Counted from the stretch's first letter, positions 8,118-17,679 are shown. The stretch: DNA of 64,000 nt from Rhizobium ruizarguesonis (GCF_012349115.1 NZ_PQIG01000075.1:39665-103664); one strand, 5' to 3'. Made by a program: numbers and translations. Notes: generated from the sequence alone by a model not told the origin.

Positions 8118-10079
8118 ATGCGCTGCTTCACCGTGCTTGGACCCTCGCAGACCGGAAAATCAACAGTCGTGGAAAAGCTCGGCTCGCTGGAGGGGGCGCC
8201 GAGAAAATCCAGCTCCCCTTATGGATTGAACCTCACAGAATTCACCTTCGGAAACGAGGCGTGGTGTGCACTGGATGCGCCAGGACCCAACGAAGCGTTG
8301 GCGCATGCGCAGCACGCGCTTCTTGCCAGCGACGCCTGCATACTGTGCGTTTCCTCGGCACCCGCGGAGGCTGTGCTCGCCGCGCCCTATCTGCGGATAG
8401 TCGAAGCCTCGGGGACGCCTTGCATCCTCTTCGTCAACCGGATGGACGAACCGCGAGGGCGGTTGAGGGACGTGATCGCCGCGCTTCAAGACTACACCAA
8501 CCACACCCTTTTGCTTCGCCAGATCCCGATCCGCGAGGGGGATAGGGTCATTGGCAGTTGCGATCTGATTTCGGAACGGGCGTGGCGATACCGGGAAGGC
8601 CAGACTTCGGCGCTGATCGCAATCCCCGAAAGCACTGCCGAACGCGAGCACGAAGCGCGCACCGAACTCCTGGAACACCTGTCCGAATTTGATGACTGGC
8701 TTCTCGAGGAACTGATCGAGGACCGCGAGCCATCCAGTGATGCGCTCTATGCCATTTCATCACGGGTTCTAAGGGAAAACAAAATTATCCCGGTCCTGAT
8801 CGGTGCTGCAATTCACGGCAACGGCATGACGAGGCTGATGAAGGCGCTGCGCCACGAGGCGCCGCCGGTAGGGGTTCTTCGGCAGCGTCTCGCTCATACG
8901 GGAAGTGTCGATGAAGGCAAGCTGGTGGCCGTGAGCTTCCATGGCTATCATCGCCAGAATGTCGGCAAGGCGGTGCTCGTGCGCGCGCTTGGCGAGGGAC
9001 TGCGGCAGGGCGCATCACTGGGCGGCTCCAGCCTCGGCGCCGTACAAAATCTCGCAAACGGGCGATCCAATTTGGCGGTTCTGCCTGCGCCGGGGGATGT
9101 CTTCGCGACGGTCAAGTCCGACCACCTGCCCGTCCCTTCGCTGTTGACCCCCGGCGCGGTGATCGCCCCGCCTGAGTGGACGGAACCACCCACGCCGATG
9201 CTTGAAAGGATCCTAGTTCCGGGCAGCGAGCGCGATGAAAACAAGCTTTCCGAAACGCTGGCGAAACTTTCCGAGACGGATCGCGGTCTCAAAGTCTTGC
9301 AGGAGGAAGGCACGGGCGCTCAACTCGTCCGCGCCCAGGGGCCGGTGCATCTGCGTGATCTCTGCCGAACGCTGTCCGATGTCTTTCACATCTCCGTGAC
9401 CGACCGAACGCCCAGCCCAATCTACCGCGAGACGATCACGAAACCATTGGAGGTTCATTACCGCCATCGCAAACAAACCGGCGGTGCCGGGCAATTCGCG
9501 GATGTGAAGTTAAGCATTCACCCCAACGAGCGCGGCCAGGGCTTCACCTTTGGCGAAACCATCAAGGGCGGCGCCGTTCCGCGCAATTACATCCCCGCCG
9601 TCGAAGCGGGCGCGCGCGAAGCGATGGAGAAAGGACCGCTAGGCTTCGAAGTCATCGATGTCGGCGTAACGCTGTTAGATGGTCAGCACCATACCGTCGA
9701 CAGTTCGGAACACGCCTTCCGGACTGCGTCGAAAATGGGGGTGCGACAGGCGCTTTCCGAAGGATCGACGGTCTTGATGCAGCCGGTCTTCCGCAGCGAG
9801 TTCCACATCCCGTCGGTCTATTCAGGCAGCCTTGTCCAGATCGTCGCCGCTCTCAACGGTCAGGTTCTCGGCTTCGACCGTGATGAAACCACCAAGGGAT
9901 GGGACATCTTCCGGGCGCTCGTTCCGGGTGGCGCACTTAACGATCTGGCGCGGGCTCTGCGTTCGGCGACGCAGGGCATTGGTTATTTTTCCAAGAGCTT
10001 CGATCACTTCGAGGAACTATACGGCAAGGAAGCGGACGCCATCGTGAGGGCAAACGAAAAACCAGGCACCGCACACTGA
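8118..10079 (+). CDS. Elongation-factor-G-like translational GTPase paralogue
   Basis: A 653-residue EF-G-related protein, shorter than canonical EF-G (~700). The G domain has a P-loop GPSQTGKS (residues 8-15), DAPG in place of DTPG (53-56) and NRMD in place of NKxD (107-110). A normal switch I is not recognisable. Domains II-V follow, with the domain IV signature HYRHRKQTGGAGQFADV and a typical C-terminal domain. It belongs to the divergent EF-G-like paralogues of bacteria, whose role is uncertain, and translocation activity should not be assumed. The ATG at 8118 is preferred over 8091 because GGAGGAAGG lies 4-12 bases upstream. It has no operon partner on the same strand. Confidence 0.85.
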   Translation: MRCFTVLGPSQTGKSTVVEKLGSLEGAPRKSSSPYGLNLTEFTFGNEAWCALDAPGPNEALAHAQHALLASDACILCVSSAPAEAVLAAPYLRIVEASGTPCILFVNRMDEPRGRLRDVIAALQDYTNHTLLLRQIPIREGDRVIGSCDLISERAWRYREGQTSALIAIPESTAEREHEARTELLEHLSEFDDWLLEELIEDREPSSDALYAISSRVLRENKIIPVLIGAAIHGNGMTRLMKALRHEAPPVGVLRQRLAHTGSVDEGKLVAVSFHGYHRQNVGKAVLVRALGEGLRQGASLGGSSLGAVQNLANGRSNLAVLPAPGDVFATVKSDHLPVPSLLTPGAVIAPPEWTEPPTPMLERILVPGSERDENKLSETLAKLSETDRGLKVLQEEGTGAQLVRAQGPVHLRDLCRTLSDVFHISVTDRTPSPIYRETITKPLEVHYRHRKQTGGAGQFADVKLSIHPNERGQGFTFGETIKGGAVPRNYIPAVEAGAREAMEKGPLGFEVIDVGVTLLDGQHHTVDSSEHAFRTASKMGVRQALSEGSTVLMQPVFRSEFHIPSVYSGSLVQIVAALNGQVLGFDRDETTKGWDIFRALVPGGALNDLARALRSATQGIGYFSKSFDHFEELYGKEADAIVRANEKPGTAH

Positions 10080-10401
10080 AACGTTCGCACCACTTCATGC
10101 TCGTTCACAGAGCCGCGCTCATGTCGACGTCCCGACCTTGACCTCATCCTGCCCTACAATCCCGCCGGTCTGGAAGGCGGCGCATATGACATCGCCGCGC
10201 AAGCATCGGCCGCATGGGAAGCCGCTGTCTGCTGGGAGGACGAATACGCGATCAAGCGGATTGCCGAAGTTCGAGCGGTCTAGGCAACGGCACCAACGAG
10301 GCGGCCGCGCGAAACGTCGGAAATTGCCTGCCAGCTATTGCCGATGGCTAGCCGACGCCAAGGGTTCGCTTTCTTCCGGTCCCGCAGTCTGTCCGAAAAC
10401 T
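10080..10401. other. Intergenic region with a short remnant
   Basis: About 320 bases after the EF-G-like gene. A fragment at 10131-10283 on the plus strand (PDLDLILPYNPAGLEGGAYD..., ending at TAG) is coding-like but has no start and no recognised family. Nothing else is supported. Confidence 0.3.
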
Positions 10402-10572
10402 CTAAATGGAGTCATTCGCCAGCAGATGCCGTGCCAGAAAATCTCTGGCTTCGATGAAGCTCCACGTTTTCGGCACATTCGCCAGTGGGCCGCCCTCATC
10501 AAGGACGTCGCTCAGTGTGCCGATGAAGATCTCAAACGCACTTCTTAGCTGACACCTTGACCGCAGGACCAT
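10402..10572 (-). CDS. Small hypothetical protein (56 aa) or C-terminal remnant
   Basis: A 56-codon frame from ATG 10572 to TAG 10402 encodes a peptide with ordinary protein-like composition (SAFEIFIGTLSDVLDEGGPL, then TWSFIEARDFLARHLL). I do not recognise the family. No strong ribosome-binding site precedes the ATG, so it may be the tail of a longer lost gene. It lies 36 bases beyond the end of the slipin gene, on the same strand. Translation has not been shown. Confidence 0.35.
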   Translation of the reverse strand: MVLRSRCQLRSAFEIFIGTLSDVLDEGGPLANVPKTWSFIEARDFLARHLLANDSI

Positions 10573-10608
10573 TGGTCCATCGGCAAAAACAACGCATTCA
10601 AGGCGTCG

Positions 10609-11373
10609 TCATCGGTCCGGTTTGGGCGGCATCAATTTGCCGAACTCCATCGGAAATGGAAATATGATCGTCGAGGTCTTTTCGCCGGCGATGACGTTCA
10701 ATGTACTCAAATAACGAAGTTGCATGGCCTCGGGTTGCCTGGCGAGGATTTCGGCTGCTTCAAGCAGTTTGGCTGCAGCCTGCTGCTCGCCTTCGGCATT
10801 GATGATCTTGGCGCGCCGCTCGCGCTCGGCTTCCGCCTGACGGGCAATTGCGCGGATCATCGATTCGTTGATGTCGACATGTTTGATCTCCACATTGGCG
10901 ACCTTGATGCCCCAGGCATCGGTCTGGGCGTCGAGGATTTCCTGAATGTCGATGTTGAGCCTGTCGCGTTCCGCCAGCATCTCGTCGAGGTCATGCTTGC
11001 CGAGCACCGAGCGCAGTGTCGTCTGGGCGAGCTGGCTCGTCGCCATCATGAAGTCCTCGACCTGGATCGTCGACCTCTCGGGATCGACGACCCTGAAATA
11101 GATCACCGCGCTGACGCGGACCGAAACATTGTCATGCGAAATGACATCCTGGCCGGGCACGTCGAGCACCCGCGTACGCAGGTCGACCCGCATCATCTGC
11201 TGGACATAGGGGATGAGCAGGATCAAGCCGGGGCCCTTGACACCGGTGAAACGGCCAAGCGTGAAAACCACGCCGCGTTCGTATTCCCGCAGGATCTTGA
11301 TCGCAGATGCGACGACGACGAGCAGAATAAAAATGATCACAAGATAGAAGGCGACATCTGCAAACATGCCCAT
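10609..11373 (-). CDS. Slipin / stomatin-like SPFH membrane protein
   Basis: A 254-residue slipin (stomatin/prohibitin-homology family). One N-terminal membrane segment (residues ~7-27) is followed by the SPFH domain ([21 protein letters not shown], then [18 protein letters not shown]) and a coiled coil rich in Glu/Ala/Arg ([20 protein letters not shown]). Slipins form membrane scaffolds and are typically encoded beside NfeD. Here nfeD ends 28 bases upstream on the same strand, so the two form an operon. The gene appears intact. Confidence 0.92.
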   Translation of the reverse strand: MGMFADVAFYLVIIFILLVVVASAIKILREYERGVVFTLGRFTGVKGPGLILLIPYVQQMMRVDLRTRVLDVPGQDVISHDNVSVRVSAVIYFRVVDPERSTIQVEDFMMATSQLAQTTLRSVLGKHDLDEMLAERDRLNIDIQEILDAQTDAWGIKVANVEIKHVDINESMIRAIARQAEAERERRAKIINAEGEQQAAAKLLEAAEILARQPEAMQLRYLSTLNVIAGEKTSTIIFPFPMEFGKLMPPKPDR

Positions 11374-11401
11374 GACTTTTCCTCCTGCATTCTGAAGGCC
11401 G

Positions 11402-12799
11402 TTAGGCCTCCTGCGAACTGCGGACCACTTCGAGCGTCAACCCATCCCGGCCGGTCACTTTCACGCCGTCGCCGGCGGCAAGCGGCTCAGTTGAAACGGC
11501 CTTCCAGCGCTCGCCGTGGGCGATGACGTAGCCCGAGATGCCCGTCCAGCTGTCGACCTTTCCTGAAATTCCGATCATCTGCTCGCCGCCGGTGACGACA
11601 TCGCGCCAGCGCGAGATGAAGGCGAGACGGGCAATGACAAGGCTAAGAGCGAGGCAGGCGACGGCGATTGCGCCAAGCACCGACCAGGAAACCTTAAGCC
11701 CGGGTATGTCCGTGTCGAACAAGATGGTAGCGCCGAGCACCAGTGCGATGCCGCCGCCGACGCCGAGTGCGCCGAAGGACGGCGAATGCGCCTCGGCCAC
11801 CGTCAGACCCACGCCGAGAATAATCAGCCCGAGGCCCGCAAAACTCACCGGCAGCAAGGCCAAAGCATAGAGACCAAGCAGCAGGCAGATGCCGCCGATC
11901 GTTCCCGGCACCAGCGTCCCGGGCGTCAGAAATTCAAAGATCAGGCCGTAGATACCGACCATCATCAAGATCAGCGCGATGTTCGGATCGGTGATCACCG
12001 AAAGCAGGCGGGTTCGCCAGTCAGGTTCAAGTTCCTGGACGATGAGACCCGATGTTTCGAGCCGGACATCCGTTTGACCGACCCGCACGACCCGGCCCTG
12101 CGCCTGTGCCAGGAGATCGTTTATATCGGCCGCCGCGAAATCTATGACCTTCTCACGCAGAGCTGCGGCGGAGGAAAGGCTCGCGGCCTCGCGCACGGCG
12201 CGCTCCGCCCAGTCGGCGTTACGATTGCGCAGTTCCGCAAGCCCGCGGATATAAGCCACCGCATCGTTGATCGCCTTCGCCTCGCCGGCATCACGCGGCA
12301 CTTGCCGCTGCTTGCCGGTCGTATCAGGGCCGTCGTTCCGGTCACCATCGGATGGTCGGCCGCCAAGTGCGATCGGCGTCGCCGCACCCAGATTGGTGCC
12401 CGGTGCCATTGCCGCGATATGGCTTGCGTAAAGAATATAGGTGCCGGCGCTGGCGGCTCGTGCTCCGCTGGGTGCAACGAAACTCGCGACCGGTATCGAG
12501 GAGGCAAGGATCGCACGAATGATGTCGCGCATCGACGTGTCGAGACCGCCGGGCGTGTCGATCTGCAGGACAACTAGGCTGGCGCCACGTTCATTGGCCC
12601 GTTGAAGGCCGCGTCTTACATAGTCGGCCGTCGCCGGGCCAATCGCCCCGTTCATCTTCAGGACTATAGCGACACGCTCAGCTTCGGATGCGGGCGTCGC
12701 CAGGCCCAAAACCGAGAACAACGTCAGCAGCAAAGCAAGGATTGACGGCATCCACCGCCAAAGCTCCAAACGCCACACAATCGTCCGCCGGACTCTCAT
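11402..12799 (-). CDS. NfeD-type membrane-bound serine protease (long form)
   Basis: A ~465-residue long NfeD protein. After a signal or anchor segment (residues ~17-33) comes a ClpP-like protease domain. [11 protein letters not shown], then [18 protein letters not shown] carries the likely catalytic Ser, and the downstream [10 protein letters not shown] supplies the probable Lys of the Ser-Lys dyad. Four or more membrane helices follow (residues ~265-400) and a C-terminal OB-fold NfeD domain ([13 protein letters not shown]...). Such proteases cleave stomatin C-termini in archaeal studies. The frame extends upstream to a TTG at 12841. ATG 12799 is preferred, with ATG 12751 as an alternative giving a shorter signal. 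Confidence 0.9.
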   Translation of the reverse strand: MRVRRTIVWRLELWRWMPSILALLLTLFSVLGLATPASEAERVAIVLKMNGAIGPATADYVRRGLQRANERGASLVVLQIDTPGGLDTSMRDIIRAILASSIPVASFVAPSGARAASAGTYILYASHIAAMAPGTNLGAATPIALGGRPSDGDRNDGPDTTGKQRQVPRDAGEAKAINDAVAYIRGLAELRNRNADWAERAVREAASLSSAAALREKVIDFAAADINDLLAQAQGRVVRVGQTDVRLETSGLIVQELEPDWRTRLLSVITDPNIALILMMVGIYGLIFEFLTPGTLVPGTIGGICLLLGLYALALLPVSFAGLGLIILGVGLTVAEAHSPSFGALGVGGGIALVLGATILFDTDIPGLKVSWSVLGAIAVACLALSLVIARLAFISRWRDVVTGGEQMIGISGKVDSWTGISGYVIAHGERWKAVSTEPLAAGDGVKVTGRDGLTLEVVRSSQEA

Positions 12800-12841
12800 A
12801 TTCTGAAATATATGGCAGAACTGCGAAACGGTAAGAGACAA

Positions 12842-13224
12842 GTCTTTTCTCTGCGCCGCGGCGAGCGCGGCTGGAACATTCGTGATATGAGCCTCCTGAG
12901 ATTTTGACTACGATGCATCCCTCTTTTCGGGGATTTTCGTATTCGGCTCAGCGCCATGGGCATTCGTATTGCCCGGCATAGATAGCCCTGTGGTGATTTG
13001 CCTTTCGTAGAAGTGCGGCGGGTCGCTTATGCGACGGCCGCAGTTTGGAAAACAAATGCACCACTTTCTTGACGTTTGATTTTACGACGGGGTTTCCTCA
13101 CGATTCCTCCGAGACATTCGTGAAGCATTCCCGTTAGGCGAAGTTAGGAAAACGCTCGTTTTTCGAACATCGAGTCACCTTTTGCGGAGGCATGGCATCA
13201 TTGTGAATTTCAAGTGGTAACGCC
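12842..13224. other. Intergenic region, nothing recognised
   Basis: About 380 bases between the nfeD start and the broken ATPase gene. The sequence is richer in A+T than its surroundings and presumably holds the nfeD/slipin promoter. No coding frame, repeat or hairpin could be supported. Confidence 0.4.
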
Positions 13225-13895
13225 TTGACTTTCAATCGGTCATCACCGTGGCTTCAAATGGTCATTAAAGGAATGAAACTGTGGCGTTGTATCCAAGACT
13301 CGTTGAGCAACGCGTTGCCGACGCCAGACACACGAGTCGTACTGATCGTCGGTCCCCGACAATCAGGAAAAACGACGTTGGCCAAGAAGATGGCCAACAA
13401 GGGGATGGCGTATTACACGCTGGACAATGCGACGACCCTGGACGCAGCGCGACAGGATCCAGTTGGCTTTGTAAGAGGCATGAATCGCGCCATCATCGAT
13501 GAAATTCAGCGCGCTCCCGAGCTGTTGTTGGCGCCATCAAGGAAAGCGTGGATACCGACCAGCGCCCAGGGCGTTTCCTCCTGACCGGTTCAGCCAATCT
13601 AATGACGTTGCCACGCGCGGCAGACTCGCTCGCAGGGTGCATGGAGGTCGTACGATTGCTACCGTTTGCGCAAAGCGAGATCAGGACAGCCCGCAGCAGC
13701 TTCCTGCGCGGCGGCTTTCAAAACGAAGCCAAGGCCGGAGAACCAATCGTCGGAGACGACCTGATGGCGGCGGTCTGGCCGGTGGATATCCCCAGGCATT
13801 GGGCCGCAAAACCCTGAGCCGCAGACAGGACTGGTATGCGGATTATATCCAGGCGATCGTTCAACGCGACGTTGGCGATGTCGCGCAAATCGAGC
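13225..13895 (+). pseudogene. AAA ATPase (AAA_14/DUF4143 type), fragmented
   Basis: Pieces of one ATPase lie in successive frames. The first (to ~13530) has a Walker A GPRQSGKTTLAKK and a Walker B-like AIIDEIQRAPELLLA. The second (13548-13680) has RPGRFLLTGSANLMTLPRAADSLAG and RLLPFAQSEI. The third (~13780-13895) has GGYPQALGRKTLSRR and DWYADYIQAIVQRDVGD. These match DUF4143-containing ATPases of unknown function, sometimes linked to toxin-antitoxin-like loci. At least two frameshifts and the loss of the C-terminal half make it non-functional. The end abuts an XRE remnant on the other strand at about 13895. Confidence 0.75.
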
Positions 13896-14044
13896 AGATT
13901 GCTCAAGAGTCTCGGGAGACGGCGATATTTCCCCGCTCTCGTAGCGCAACACCGTGTGTGGGTTACGCCCAAGACCTCTGCGAATCCCTTCTTCGTCAGC
14001 CCCCTCCGCATTCGAGCGAGGCTGAGACAACCAGGTGTGAGCAT
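13895..14044 (-). pseudogene. XRE-family HTH regulator N-terminus (truncated)
   Basis: The minus strand encodes MLTPGCLSLARMRRGLTKKG and FAEVLGVT in one frame, then LRYESGEISPSPETLEQ in the next. Together they make a Cro/C1-type helix-turn-helix of the kind found at the N-terminus of ImmA/IrrE-linked regulators. A one-base frameshift separates the two halves. The rest of the gene is missing because the ATPase remnant begins on the opposite strand at the same point. Its ATG is 7 bases beyond the stop of the upstream gene, so the two were an operon. Confidence 0.6.
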
Positions 14045-14050
14045 GACTGC

Positions 14051-14620
14051 TTACTTCCTGCGCACAGTGATATCGAAATCCTGTCCGTCATCGTCGGCAG
14101 GGTTCTCGACCGCAATCCGTTCCCACTCACCGGGGCGAATGATCCAAATGCGCTCGCTGTAGCCGCCATAGAAGCCACCGCGCAATTCGATCGGGCGTGA
14201 TAGCTCTGCCCCGACGTCTTTCCCGTCGTCGAACACACAATTGCCAGAGATCGTAAATGTCGCGCCTGATCTCCCTGGGATGGTCTTGAGGGAATAGATC
14301 AGGTTGATTGTTCAGGTCCGTAATTTTCTCCGCCATCGGACCCATCTCGGTGCGATTGAGGGGAGCGCAAGGGATCGCACACACCCTTGTCGGCGTTCAT
14401 CACCGTGACCTTAAGACGGAATTCGTGGTTGACGATAAGCTCGACGCCGCTTTCATCCAGGGCATTCCAGCCGTCGCGACAGAACATCTGGCGCATACGA
14501 GAGATCCCGGCATCCCAGGCGAAATAGCCTGCGGAAGCCTTGGGGTTGTGGGCTTTTGTGGAGGAAAAAGTTACGCGATCAAGCTCCAACCGCGTGGCGA
14601 CGATCTGTCGCCAATCATAT
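14051..14620 (-). pseudogene. Conserved-looking hypothetical protein, frameshifted
   Basis: Three collinear frames read as one protein. About 14340-14610 gives TRLELDRVTFSSTKAHNPKA, then YFAWDAGISRMRQMFCRDGW. About 14250-14375 gives NRTEMGPMAEKITDLNNQPD, then REIRRDIYDLWQL. From 14236 to 14051 it reads FDDGKDVGAELSRPIELRGG, then FYGGYSERIWIIRPGEWERI and a stop. Two single-base shifts separate them. I do not recognise the family. It sits directly upstream of the XRE remnant and is divergent from abiEi, so it was probably part of a regulator pair. No good start codon is visible. Confidence 0.5.
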
Positions 14621-14664
14621 GCAAAACCCCTATATTTCTGTTTGTTTTTGCGTATGATTGGCGG

Positions 14665-15417
14665 ATGCCTTCGCTGGATGATTGCATCGAAAACAAACAG
14701 ATGAGCGGGTACTCGACGTTTACCCGGGAAGATGCATTGGCGGAGCTCTCGCTGAAGCCTGAAGCCTTTACCGCGGCTTTGACGCGGCAAATCTCCAGGA
14801 AAAGATTAGCCAATCCGCGACACGGATTCTATATCATCCCCCCGCCTGAAGATAGAACAACCGGCGCTCCAGATCCTGCGCGCTGGATCGATCCCCTGAT
14901 GAAATACCTCGGCACTGACTACCGCATTTCGCTTCTGCGCGCGGCGGCCATGCACAGTTCTTCGCACCAGGCAGCAATGGTGTTTCAAGTTGTCGTGCCG
15001 CAGCAGTTCCGATCGATCATCATTGGGCGTCACCGGATCCAGTTCGTCCATTTGGCGCCGAGCATCTCCAGCGCTACCAATCAAAAAGATTGGCTGACGG
15101 ATACTGGATACGCTCAGGCTGCCGTCGTGGAGTTAACGCTTCTGGACTGCATTCGCTACTTTAAGCGGGCTACGGGCATCAATGGTGTGGCCCAGATCAC
15201 AAAGGATATCGGCAACCGCGCGAATCCAAGAAAATTGGCGTCTGTCGCGCAGCACTTCGAAAACACGTCGGTCCGACAACTCGGCTACCTGCTCGATTTG
15301 TCAAACCACAAAAGACAGGCAGCCGATGCGTTGCAATCATTTGCACTGCAAAGCGACAAATACACGCCGCTCGACCCATCGGTAAGGCCGCTATTCGAGG
15401 GCCTTTCATTCTCTTAA
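14665..15417 (+). CDS. AbiEi-family type IV antitoxin (no toxin partner)
   Basis: A 250-residue protein matching AbiEi-type antitoxins. An N-terminal winged helix (residues ~12-55, with FTREDALAELSLKPEAFTAA and LANPRHGFYIIPPPE) is followed by the AbiEi C-terminal domain (WIDPLMKYLGTDYRISLLRA, then RSIIIGRHRIQFVH). AbiEi proteins repress their own operon and neutralise the nucleotidyltransferase toxin AbiEii, normally the next gene. Here the next gene, 10 bases downstream, is a LysR regulator, so the toxin is absent. The frame is open upstream to 14308, but ATG 14665 matches family starts. Confidence 0.82.
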   Translation: MPSLDDCIENKQMSGYSTFTREDALAELSLKPEAFTAALTRQISRKRLANPRHGFYIIPPPEDRTTGAPDPARWIDPLMKYLGTDYRISLLRAAAMHSSSHQAAMVFQVVVPQQFRSIIIGRHRIQFVHLAPSISSATNQKDWLTDTGYAQAAVVELTLLDCIRYFKRATGINGVAQITKDIGNRANPRKLASVAQHFENTSVRQLGYLLDLSNHKRQAADALQSFALQSDKYTPLDPSVRPLFEGLSFS

Positions 15418-15427
15418 GCGAGAGACT

Positions 15428-16381
15428 TTGGACATTGGTCGGATCAAAATCAGGACGTTGGACTTGGCGCATCGTGTGGGCGATCTGGAAATCAATCTTT
15501 TGCTCGCACTCGACGCGCTGCTGCGCGACGAAAACGTCACGCATGCGGCCGCAAGGCTGAATATCACCCAATCTGCCTTGTCCGGTCGGCTGAATAAGCT
15601 TCGGCAGATCCTCAATGACCCGCTTTTTCTTCCGGCGTCGACTGGACGGGGCGTAACGGCGACGCCGCATGCCCTGGCAATGAAGCCGGAATTGGAGCAA
15701 CTTCTCGAGCGCTTGAAGCAGTTCGCGCAGAGGGCCCATCTCTTCGATCCCGCATCGAGCGATCGCACATTCAGGATCGCAGCGTCGGACAATCCTGCGG
15801 CAATCCTCGCTCCCGACCTGCTTCCTCTTATTCATGATCGGGCGCCCGGCATCCGGATCGCGTTCATCATTCCCGACAGGAGCAGGATCGGCGAACTGTT
15901 GGAGCATGGCGACCTCGATCTCTACATCGGCGCGCCGGACGATGCGCCCCAGGATCTGATTGGCCGCAGCCTGTTCGACGACGAACTCGTAACCGCCCAG
16001 CGGATCGGTCATCCCCGCGGAACCGGACCGTTGTCGCTCGACGAATTCTGTTCGCTCGACCATCTGTTGATTTCGTCAAACGGGGGCATGTTTTCGGGGA
16101 TTATTGACGGAGCCCTGGCTGAGCACGGTCGAAGCCGCAGAGTGACGGTGTCCGTTCAAAGTTATGCGCTCGCTCCTCTCCTCGTGGCGACGACCGACTG
16201 CCTGTGCACGCTGCCGAGGCGGTTGCTCCAACGCTTCACCCACAGCCTTGACCTTTTCGAACCACCGCTCGCCCTTGGCAGGTTCGCATTGAAATATTTC
16301 TGGCATCCGAAGATGGCGGCGGACCCCGCGCATGGCTGGCTGCGGTCCATGGTGGCTAAAGCGGCGCTTGACAAGACCTGA
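15428..16381 (+). CDS. LysR-family transcriptional regulator
   Basis: A 317-residue LysR regulator. The N-terminal winged HTH (residues ~20-80) has LLLALDALLRDENVTHAAAR and the family-typical LNITQSALSGRLNKLRQILNDPLF. The C-terminal part is a periplasmic-binding-like effector domain. No ATG begins the HTH, so the best start is TTG 15428, with the TTG at 15459 possible. The gene lies 10 bases after abiEi and 308 bases before a secreted metallo-beta-lactamase on the same strand. That hydrolase is the obvious candidate target, but no binding site was identified. Confidence 0.88.
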   Translation: MDIGRIKIRTLDLAHRVGDLEINLLLALDALLRDENVTHAAARLNITQSALSGRLNKLRQILNDPLFLPASTGRGVTATPHALAMKPELEQLLERLKQFAQRAHLFDPASSDRTFRIAASDNPAAILAPDLLPLIHDRAPGIRIAFIIPDRSRIGELLEHGDLDLYIGAPDDAPQDLIGRSLFDDELVTAQRIGHPRGTGPLSLDEFCSLDHLLISSNGGMFSGIIDGALAEHGRSRRVTVSVQSYALAPLLVATTDCLCTLPRRLLQRFTHSLDLFEPPLALGRFALKYFWHPKMAADPAHGWLRSMVAKAALDKT

Positions 16382-16689
16382 GGCGGAATTCAGCCATCAG
16401 GCAAAGCAATAGGTCGCATGATCCATTGCGATTGGTCCTCGACGTCGGAGAATGGCACTTTTGGGACGGCCGCAAGAGTGGCCGCCGAGAGCTGGATCTC
16501 GCTTTAGACGTCGAGCCGATCGACATCTGCGAGCGTCGTTCAGTTCAAGCATCAGATGAGCGGTCGCAAGCCAGCTTGATTTCTCGCCACTGACGCTTCC
16601 GGACCGCAATCCAGGCCACTCGCTCACTCTTTGTCGCTCCTCGCCAACCATCTGTCCGGCGAGGGGTTTCAACGTCCAAAAAAGCAGGA
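16382..16689. other. Intergenic region upstream of the hydrolase
   Basis: About 308 bases between the LysR gene and the metallo-hydrolase. It should hold the hydrolase promoter and a LysR-type site, but no clear T-N11-A dyad could be picked out by eye, and no coding frame is supported. Confidence 0.35.
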
Positions 16690-17679
16690 ATGAAAGACAT
16701 GACAACTGCAAGAACCTTACTTTTCTCGACCACCGTGGCCCTTCTGACCGCGGTTTCTGCACCCGCCTTCGCAGCCGACAACGCACCGGCGACAGCGAGA
16801 TACCAGCAGGTCACCGACAGCTACTCCTTTCCTCTCGGTGATTTGCGGATCACAGCCCTTTCGGATGGCACCGTCCCGCAGGATCTCTATAAGCTCCTGA
16901 TCGGAACATCCCACGCCCATACCGACGATCTCCTCGACAGGGAATTCCTGGCAAACCCCGTCGAGGCATCGATCAACACCTTTCTGGTCCAGGACGGGAC
17001 GCGCACCATCCTTGTCGACACCGGCTCCGGCGACCTCTTCGGACCGGGGAATGGCGGCAAGCTCCTCGACAGCCTTTCCGGCGTCGGCGTGAAGGCCGGT
17101 GACGTGACGGACATTCTCATCACGCATATTCACACCGACCATACGGGCGGCCTGGTGCGCAACGGTCGACCCGCATTCCCCAACGCCACGGTCCATGTGG
17201 GCGCTCCGGACCTGAAATTCTTCCTCGATCCCTCCAATGCCCGGAAGACAGGCTATGCGGATCAGTATTTCGACGAGGCGGCGAAGACGATTGGTGTCTA
17301 TGAAAAGCTGGGGAAGGCGAAGACATTCGGCGACGGAGACACGATCTTGCCCGGCATCGCGACCTCCTTACATCCAGGCCACACGCCAGGCAGCGCCTTC
17401 TTCACCGTCACGAGCAAGGGCCGATCGATGACTTTCATCGGTGATGTGATCCATGTCGCAGCGGTCCAGTTTCCCGATCCGGATGTGACAATCGTCTACG
17501 ACGTCAAGCCACGGGACGCCGCGTCCGTGCGCAAGGAAACCTTCTCAGATTTTGCCGCGCGTCGCGAACTCGTCGCCGCGCCGCATCTTCCCTTCCCTGG
17601 CATCGGCTACATTCGTGCTGAGGGCCCGGGCTCGTTCTCCTGGCATCCGGTCCAATATCGCAACCGCGCCGGCCAATAG
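16690..17679 (+). CDS. Secreted metallo-beta-lactamase hydrolase, methyl-parathion-hydrolase-like
   Basis: A 329-residue exported MBL-fold hydrolase. The signal peptide covers residues 1-29 (cleavage near APAFAAD). The metal-binding motif is THIHTDH (145-151), and later His and Asp ligands fall in LHPGHTPGS and FIGDVIHVAAVQF. The framework (PLGDLRITALSDGTV, HLPFPGIGYIRAEG) closely follows methyl parathion hydrolase and its lactonase-like relatives. Likely substrates are organophosphates, esters or lactones, and the sequence alone does not decide among them. ATG 16699 is an alternative start. The periplasmic location and the upstream LysR suggest an inducible detoxification or lactone-degrading role. 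Confidence 0.88.
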   Translation: MKDMTTARTLLFSTTVALLTAVSAPAFAADNAPATARYQQVTDSYSFPLGDLRITALSDGTVPQDLYKLLIGTSHAHTDDLLDREFLANPVEASINTFLVQDGTRTILVDTGSGDLFGPGNGGKLLDSLSGVGVKAGDVTDILITHIHTDHTGGLVRNGRPAFPNATVHVGAPDLKFFLDPSNARKTGYADQYFDEAAKTIGVYEKLGKAKTFGDGDTILPGIATSLHPGHTPGSAFFTVTSKGRSMTFIGDVIHVAAVQFPDPDVTIVYDVKPRDAASVRKETFSDFAARRELVAAPHLPFPGIGYIRAEGPGSFSWHPVQYRNRAGQ

